Source: CAYNYF01 sp964401385 (GTDB lineage: Bacteria; Planctomycetota; Phycisphaerae; SM23-33). Taken from it: a stretch of DNA of 26,166 bases. Below the pieces are notes generated by a model, which was not told the origin of the DNA, made no database searches, and saw only the letters and a list, made by a program, of their open reading frames with translations. Positions 22,071 through 26,166 of the stretch are shown here, in pieces (position 1 is the first letter of the stretch; every line of letters starts with the position of its first letter). The stretch is taken from positions 1 to 26,166 of the forward strand of contig CAYNYF010000061.1 in assembly GCA_964401385.1 (NCBI GenBank). The letters run 5' to 3'. The position numbers were made by a program, and so were the translations under genes.

Positions 22071-22991
22071 TCAACTGAACAGCGCCTCCACGAACGCTTC
22101 CGGCTCGAAGGGCTCCACGTCGGTGGGCTGTTGGCCGATGCCGACGAACTTGACCGGCAGGCCCAGCTCGTTGCGGATGGCGACGACGATGCCGCCCTTG
22201 GCGGTGCCGTCCAGCTTGGCCAGGAAGATCCCCGTCACGTCCACCGCCTCCAGGAAGATCCGCGCCTGGCTGATGGCGTTCTGCCCGGTGGTGGCGTCGA
22301 GCACCAGCAGCACCTCGTGGGGGGCGCCGGGGATCCTCTTGGCGACGACGTTGCGGATCTTGGTCAGCTCGCGCATGAGGTGGTCCTGGGTGTGCAGCCG
22401 GCCGGCGGTGTCCACCAGCAGCACGTCGGCGCCGCGGGCGATGGCCGCGTCGCATGCATCGAAGGCCACCGCGGCGGGGTCGGCCCCGTGGGCGCCGCGG
22501 ATGATGTCCACGCCGATGCGGTCGGCCCAGATGCCCAGTTGCTCGACGGCGGCGGCGCGGAAGGTGTCGGCCGCGGCCAGGCAGACCTTCCTACCGGCCT
22601 GCTTGAACTGATACGCCAGCTTGGCGATGGAGGTGGTCTTGCCCGAGCCGTTGATGCCGGCCACCAGAATAACCGTGGGCGGATCGGCGGCGAAGTGGAT
22701 GGCGCGATCGGCCTCCGGCCAGTACTTCTTCATCTGGTCCTTGAGGAACTCGATCACCTCCTCGCCCTTCTGGATCCGCTTTTCCTTGTAGGCGACCTGG
22801 AGGTCTTCGCGAAACCTGCTCGCGGCCGCCACGCCGATGTCGGCCATGATGAGCTCCTCCTCCAGCTCCTCCAGCACCTCTTCATTGATCTGTCGCCCGG
22901 CAAGCAGCGACCGCAGCGGGCCGATGAGCTTCTTGCGCGTCTTGGCCAGCCCCGTGGCCAGGCGCTTGATCGCTTTCCTGAACAACGCCAT
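22071..22991 (-). CDS. ftsY: signal recognition particle receptor FtsY
   Basis: FtsY docks ribosome-SRP complexes at the membrane. The 306-residue protein has the short helical N domain (about 15-95, with INEEVLEELEEELIMADIGV) and the SRP GTPase NG core: G1 GINGSGKT (about 112-119), DTFRAAAVEQL, G3 LLVDTAGRL, G4 AKLDGTAKGG and the closing FVGIGQQPTDVEPFEPEAFV. The long acidic A domain of E. coli FtsY is missing, and a basic start (LFRKAIKRLATGLAKTRKKL) probably binds lipid. It lies 18 bases after nusB. Its stop is the base next to the stop of the convergent PEP-CTERM gene, so there is no room for a terminator between them. Confidence 0.96.
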   Translation of the reverse strand: MALFRKAIKRLATGLAKTRKKLIGPLRSLLAGRQINEEVLEELEEELIMADIGVAAASRFREDLQVAYKEKRIQKGEEVIEFLKDQMKKYWPEADRAIHFAADPPTVILVAGINGSGKTTSIAKLAYQFKQAGRKVCLAAADTFRAAAVEQLGIWADRIGVDIIRGAHGADPAAVAFDACDAAIARGADVLLVDTAGRLHTQDHLMRELTKIRNVVAKRIPGAPHEVLLVLDATTGQNAISQARIFLEAVDVTGIFLAKLDGTAKGGIVVAIRNELGLPVKFVGIGQQPTDVEPFEPEAFVEALFS

Positions 22992-23009
22992 CTCGCTACT
23001 GGCTCCTGC

Positions 23010-23480
23010 CTACTGTCCGCTCACGTCCGGGGCCGCTTGTCCATGCCCGTTCGCATCGCCTGCATCCCTGGAGGCCTTCTCCTGAATCCGTTGAGCGGCG
23101 GCGTCCAGGACGCCGTTGACGAAGCGGGACGACTCGGCCGAGGCAAACTGCTTGGCCAGCCGCAGGGCCTCGTCGATCACGATCTTTTTGGACGCCCGGC
23201 CCGTCAGCAGCTCCCAGACTGCCAGGCGGAGGATGTTGCGGTCGACCAGGGCCATCCGGCCGACGTCCCAGTGCCGCGACTGGCCGGAGAGCATCTCATC
23301 GGCCTCGGCCCGGCGGGCAAAGGCGGCCTGGAGGACTCTCTTGGCCTCGGCGGTGGTTTCGGGCTTCTCGCGGCTGTCGTCGAGGAACTCCAGGACCAGC
23401 TCCATGGCGCCTTCGCCCTGCACGTCGAGGCAGCACAGGCCCTGCAGCGCCAGGCGCCTTGCCCTGTGGTGCTCCGGCAC
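23010..23480 (-). CDS. nusB: transcription antitermination factor NusB
   Basis: The 156-residue all-helical protein begins PEHHRARRLALQGLCCLDVQ, the usual NusB Arg-rich first helix, and contains DVGRMALVDRNILRLAVWEL and KIVIDEALRLAKQFASAESS followed by RFVNGVLDAA, the family's most conserved segments. NusB binds boxA RNA with S10 to prevent early termination of rRNA transcripts. GTG at 23480 is the start, two bases after the ribH TAG (23483-23485). The next plausible Shine-Dalgarno, AAAGG, lies at the end of ribH. A longer frame continuing to 23816 reads through ribH in the wrong frame. The Asp/Gly-rich tail after about 135 is variable. Confidence 0.93.
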   Translation of the reverse strand: MPEHHRARRLALQGLCCLDVQGEGAMELVLEFLDDSREKPETTAEAKRVLQAAFARRAEADEMLSGQSRHWDVGRMALVDRNILRLAVWELLTGRASKKIVIDEALRLAKQFASAESSRFVNGVLDAAAQRIQEKASRDAGDANGHGQAAPDVSGQ

Positions 23481-23482
23481 GG

Positions 23483-23974
23483 CTAGCCTTTGCCCCTGTC
23501 GGCGGCGGGAAGCTGGGCCATGAGGTTTGCCATTTCGATGGCGGCCATGGCGGCGTCGGCGCCCTTGTTGCCGGCCTTGGTTCCGGCCCGCTCGACGGCC
23601 TGCTCCACCGTGTCGGTGGTCAGCACGCCGAAGAGGCAGGGGACGCCGCTGGCGGCCGCGGCCGCGGCGATGCCCTTGGCGGCCTCCGAGGCGATGTACT
23701 GCCAGTGGACCGTCCCGCCGCGGATGACCGCCCCCACGCAGACCACGGCGACGTACCTGCCCGACTCGGCCAGCCGGCGGCAGACCACGGGAATTTCCCA
23801 ACTGCCCGGCGTCCACACCACCTCGACGTTGGCCTCGGCCACGCCGTGGCGCCGGAGGGCGTCCATCGCCCCGTCCAGCAGCTTGGAGGTGATGAACTCG
23901 TTGAACCGGCTGGCGATCACCGCGAACCGCCCCTTCGGGGCGACCAGTTTGCCTTCATATGTCTTTGCGCCCAT
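23483..23974 (-). CDS. ribH: 6,7-dimethyl-8-ribityllumazine synthase
   Basis: RibH condenses 5-amino-6-ribitylaminouracil with dihydroxybutanone phosphate in riboflavin synthesis and assembles into pentamers or icosahedra. The 163-residue product has the family motifs: VIASRFNEFITSKLLDGA near 19-36, WTPGSWEIP at about 54-62, GAVIRGGTVHWQYIA with catalytic His90, and KAGNKG. Val replaces the more common Pro or Thr before the His, which is a mild change. The Shine-Dalgarno AGGAG lies eight bases before ATG 23974. It heads the ribH-nusB-ftsY unit, an order seen in several phyla. No other riboflavin gene or FMN riboswitch was seen here. Confidence 0.96.
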   Translation of the reverse strand: MGAKTYEGKLVAPKGRFAVIASRFNEFITSKLLDGAMDALRRHGVAEANVEVVWTPGSWEIPVVCRRLAESGRYVAVVCVGAVIRGGTVHWQYIASEAAKGIAAAAAASGVPCLFGVLTTDTVEQAVERAGTKAGNKGADAAMAAIEMANLMAQLPAADRGKG

Positions 23975-24005
23975 TGTATGCGCTCCTATCTTGGTGCCGG
24001 TGAGC

Positions 24006-24034
24006 AGTATAGGCCCTCATGGCCAATTCCGCAA
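24006..24034 (-). promoter_or_regulatory. promoter of the ribH-nusB-ftsY unit
   Basis: On the minus strand TATACT (24006-24011) lies 31 bases before the ATG, with a weak -35 TTGCGG (24029-24034) at 17 nt. The resulting leader of about 25 nt is too short for an FMN riboswitch, so ribH is unlikely to be controlled that way. Confidence 0.45.
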
Positions 24035-24069
24035 CCGCCCGGGGGCCGAACGTCTTCCCGGCGCGGGAC

Positions 24070-24933
24070 CTACCAGCGGATGTCTCTGATGCCCTCGCGG
24101 GCCTCGTCCATGTGGAGCCACCATTTCCGCAGCCACGGCCGGCGGATGCCGGCGGCCTCGGCCGCGTCGATCAGGACCTGCCGCATGACCCGCAACTCCA
24201 CGCCGATCGGATGGTCCGACTCCGGGCCGCCGGCGCGGAGCTTATCGGCGGCCAACAGATCCAGGATCTTCTCGAGGCCGCCCAGCAGCAGCTTGCCGGT
24301 GGGCGTTGCCCCGGCCGCGCGGTGGAGCCACTTGTCGTAGGGATACGGCTGGCGGTCGAGGACGACGGCGGCGCGAAGGGCATGGGCGATGGTCTTGGAC
24401 AGGGCCAGCAGCGCCCCCACCGGCTCGGACCGCTCGATCGGGTTGTCCCAGGAGCGATGCTCGCCCCGCATCTCCACGTAGTGATAGCGGAAGAAGGCCA
24501 GCGAGACCTCCGGCCGCATGGGCCGGCGGGCCAGCCGCACCAGTTCGCCCGCCGCGCCCGCCGGATCGGTCAGTACCTCCGCGCTGCGGAGCTGGAAAAT
24601 CGCGTCCATGTCGCAGCCCCGCACCCGGGCGGAGAACGCCCCCACCGACTCCGCGTTGAGATGCCCTTCCTTCCCGTCCAGCTCGAAGCCGAAGAATCGC
24701 GTCTCGGAGGCGGCGTCCAACTGCGTCATGTCCCCTTCCGGCACGAGAAGCCACAGGTCCAGGTCGGCGAACGCATCGTCAATGCCCATGGCCACGGACC
24801 CGTGGAGCACGGCCGAAGCCTTCTGGTGGAATCTCCGCAGAATCGGATGCGCTTGGAGAAACCCCGGCAGGAATTCCGACAGCCGGTCGATCCAATGGCC
24901 CCTGCTGTCGCCGTCGTGGTCCCCGTCGGTCAT
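24070..24933 (-). CDS. nucleotidyltransferase-fold protein
   Basis: The 287-residue protein has a minimal nucleotidyltransferase signature: VLHGSVAMG (Gly45-Ser46) followed by ADLDLWLLVPEG, with metal-binding Asp57 and Asp59. A mixed helical region then contains RYHYVEMRGEH, QPYPYDKWLHR and a late Arg/Trp-rich end. This is the layout of DUF4037/aminoglycoside-nucleotidyltransferase-like proteins, which transfer nucleotides to small molecules or tRNA. No third catalytic acid could be placed with certainty. ATG at 24933 was chosen because AAGG lies near. A longer frame to 24990 adds Arg/Ala sequence overlapping the gatB end. It follows gatB by 53 bases and is probably cotranscribed. The substrate is unknown. 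Confidence 0.75.
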   Translation of the reverse strand: MTDGDHDGDSRGHWIDRLSEFLPGFLQAHPILRRFHQKASAVLHGSVAMGIDDAFADLDLWLLVPEGDMTQLDAASETRFFGFELDGKEGHLNAESVGAFSARVRGCDMDAIFQLRSAEVLTDPAGAAGELVRLARRPMRPEVSLAFFRYHYVEMRGEHRSWDNPIERSEPVGALLALSKTIAHALRAAVVLDRQPYPYDKWLHRAAGATPTGKLLLGGLEKILDLLAADKLRAGGPESDHPIGVELRVMRQVLIDAAEAAGIRRPWLRKWWLHMDEAREGIRDIRW

Positions 24934-24986
24934 GCGAACCTTGCCTTTCCGGCCGCGGGCTGGAGTTGCCCGGCCTGCCGCCGGCC

Positions 24987-26166
24987 TCACCGGCCGAGCT
25001 TTTCCCGCAGCAGCTTCTGCACCTCGGCCGGAGCGGCCGCACCTTGCGAAAGTTGCATCACCTGCCCCATCAGGAAGCCAAAGGCCTTCTTCTGCTTCTT
25101 GCCGCCGGCGGCGACGTCGGCGACGGCCTGGGGGTTAGCGGCGATGGCCTGCTCCACCCACTCGGCGATCCGGCCGGCGTCGGAGACGGCCAGCAGGCCC
25201 TCGGCCTCGGCGATTTGGGAGGGGGCCTGGCCGCCGGCGACCATCTTCTGGAAGACCTTGTCGGCCGCGGTGGCGCTGACCTTGCCCTCGGAGAGCATTC
25301 GCGCCAGCTCGGCGAGCTGCTCGGCCGTGATGCCGATCTCGGCGATGGTGCAGCCGCGCTCGTTGGCGATGGCCGCGGCCCGCCCCAGCAGCAGGTTGAC
25401 GCAGCGCTTGGGATCGGCGCCGGCGGCGACGGCGGAATCCAGCAGGTCGCCGGTGGGCGCGTCCAGCGTGAGGGCGTCGGCCTCCTTGTCCGTCAGCTTG
25501 TACTCGCTGAGGTATCGCCCCTTGCGGGCGATGGGCAGCTCGCCTATCTCGGCCGCGATCCTCTCCCGCCAATCGTCGCCCACCACCACCGGCACCAGGT
25601 CCGGCTCGGGGAAGTAGCGGTAGTCGTGCGCCTCCTCCTTGCCGCGCTGGAACTCGCAGGCGTTCAGGTCGTCGCGCCAGCCCCAGTTCTGCTTGCCCAC
25701 CTCGGCCTGCGACCAGGCGGCGCCCCGCTCGGCGATCCGGGCGAGGTGGTAATCGATCACCCACTGGCAGGTCCGCTCCAGGGCGCGGAAGCTGTTGAGG
25801 TTCTTGACCTCGAAGATGGGCGTGAAGTGGCCGGCGGAGGCATCGAAGACCCTCTCGGCCTCGCCCACCCAGATGGAGATGTTGGGCTCGAAGCGCATGT
25901 GGCCCATCTGCATGTTGGCCCGGGAGACGCCCAGCCAGCGGACCAGCCGCTGCATGGAGCGGGCGTAGGAGAGGACCTCCTCGACGCTGTTGAGGTGGGG
26001 CTCGGAGACGACCTCCAGCAGCGGCACGCCGGCGCGGTTGAGGTCCACGCCCGTGTGGGCGGGGAAGTCGTGAATGTTTTTGCCGGCGTCCTCTTCCAGG
26101 TGGGCCCGGATGATGCCGATCTTCTTGGCCGCCCCGCCGGAAAGGGGAATCTCCAGGCAGCCGCCG
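24987..26166 (-). CDS. gatB: Asp-tRNA(Asn)/Glu-tRNA(Gln) amidotransferase subunit B, N-terminus missing
   Basis: GatB binds the misacylated tRNA and activates its acyl group for GatA-released ammonia, giving Gln-tRNA or Asn-tRNA. About 393 codons lie in the window. They include EEDAGKNIHD and VDLNRAGVPLLEVVSEP, the metal/phosphate-site region, then FEPNISI, FEVKNLNSFRALERT, HDYRYFPEPDLVPV and the C-terminal YqeY-like helices (GGQAPSQIAEAEGLLAVSD). The end KLLREKLGR is standard. The first roughly 100 residues are beyond the right edge. GatA and GatC are not seen, so they must lie elsewhere or further to the right. Confidence 0.97.
   Translation of the reverse strand, partial: GGCLEIPLSGGAAKKIGIIRAHLEEDAGKNIHDFPAHTGVDLNRAGVPLLEVVSEPHLNSVEEVLSYARSMQRLVRWLGVSRANMQMGHMRFEPNISIWVGEAERVFDASAGHFTPIFEVKNLNSFRALERTCQWVIDYHLARIAERGAAWSQAEVGKQNWGWRDDLNACEFQRGKEEAHDYRYFPEPDLVPVVVGDDWRERIAAEIGELPIARKGRYLSEYKLTDKEADALTLDAPTGDLLDSAVAAGADPKRCVNLLLGRAAAIANERGCTIAEIGITAEQLAELARMLSEGKVSATAADKVFQKMVAGGQAPSQIAEAEGLLAVSDAGRIAEWVEQAIAANPQAVADVAAGGKKQKKAFGFLMGQVMQLSQGAAAPAEVQKLLREKLGR

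Noticed and set aside
22071..22991. FtsY G4 motif AKLD in place of TKLD considered as a defect
   Set aside because: Ala at this position occurs in functional SRP GTPases, and all other motifs are intact.
23481..23816. N-terminal extension of nusB into ribH
   Set aside because: It is Arg/Gly/His-rich shadow sequence of ribH, and the GTG at 23480 gives a normal NusB start.
23975..24034. FMN riboswitch in front of ribH
   Set aside because: The predicted leader is only about 25 nt, and no RFN-element sequence is present.
1..26166. tRNA, rRNA, CRISPR arrays, integrase genes and complete insertion sequences
   Set aside because: I read both strands for tRNA T-arm sequences, regular repeat-spacer arrays and transposase or integrase motifs and saw none. 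This was by eye, so a covariance-model search could still find a small RNA.

Overview
The window is a GC-rich bacterial chromosome segment, most likely from a member of the Planctomycetota (Phycisphaerae-like). The lineage call rests on a PEP-CTERM secreted protein (VPEPATLGLLALGAVGLL followed by Arg residues), a zinc-ribbon/GYF_2-like protein, a HEAT-repeat lipoprotein with a Pro/Thr tail, an MreB unit with a lineage-type coiled-coil partner, and the general mix of planctomycete-style hypotheticals. No tRNA, rRNA, CRISPR array or intact insertion sequence was seen. Window ends cut two genes (a small fragment at the left, gatB at the right).

Region by region. 1-312 holds debris of a minus-strand gene whose reading frame shifts next to a perfect 12-bp hairpin. 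423-3543 is a plus-strand cassette: an ArsR regulator with its promoter, an overlapping 47-residue Cys-rich protein, a SAM methyltransferase, an ABC-2 ATPase and permease joined by ATGA overlaps, and a truncated remnant of a MOT1-type molybdate/sulfate transporter. The remnants at both ends suggest an acquired or rearranged accessory island. 3614-4933 is a DUF401 membrane protein. 5300-11770 is minus strand: an orphan MoxR ATPase, then tatD, yraN, rplS, trmD and rpsP (a tightly packed translation block read from one good promoter), then mreB preceded by a small membrane protein and a coiled-coil protein with an MreC-like C-terminus. 12183-15247 couples a HEAT lipoprotein to lnt, the N-acyltransferase that matures lipoproteins. 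15407-19409 contains short transcription units: an unknown anchored protein, a PEGA lipoprotein, a tandem ACT protein, a zinc-ribbon/GYF_2 protein and an FAD oxidoreductase. 19410-19697 carries two palindromic elements, one of them an AT-rich 36-nt inverted repeat. 19698-22070 holds a histone-deacetylase-fold amidohydrolase, a possible small secreted peptide and the PEP-CTERM protein. 22071-23974 is ribH-nusB-ftsY, and 24070-26166 a nucleotidyltransferase behind gatB.

How the genes fit together. Most are housekeeping genes for translation (rpsP, rplS, trmD, gatB), transcription termination (nusB), membrane targeting (ftsY), cell shape (mreB unit) and envelope lipoprotein maturation (lnt with three predicted or possible lipoproteins nearby). 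The accessory part is the ArsR-Cys peptide-methyltransferase-ABC cassette, probably a metal or metalloid response. A recurring regulatory pattern is a good -10 box only 6-9 nt before the start codon for several monocistronic genes, which predicts leaderless mRNAs, while the ribosomal and ribH units have ordinary leaders and Shine-Dalgarno sites.
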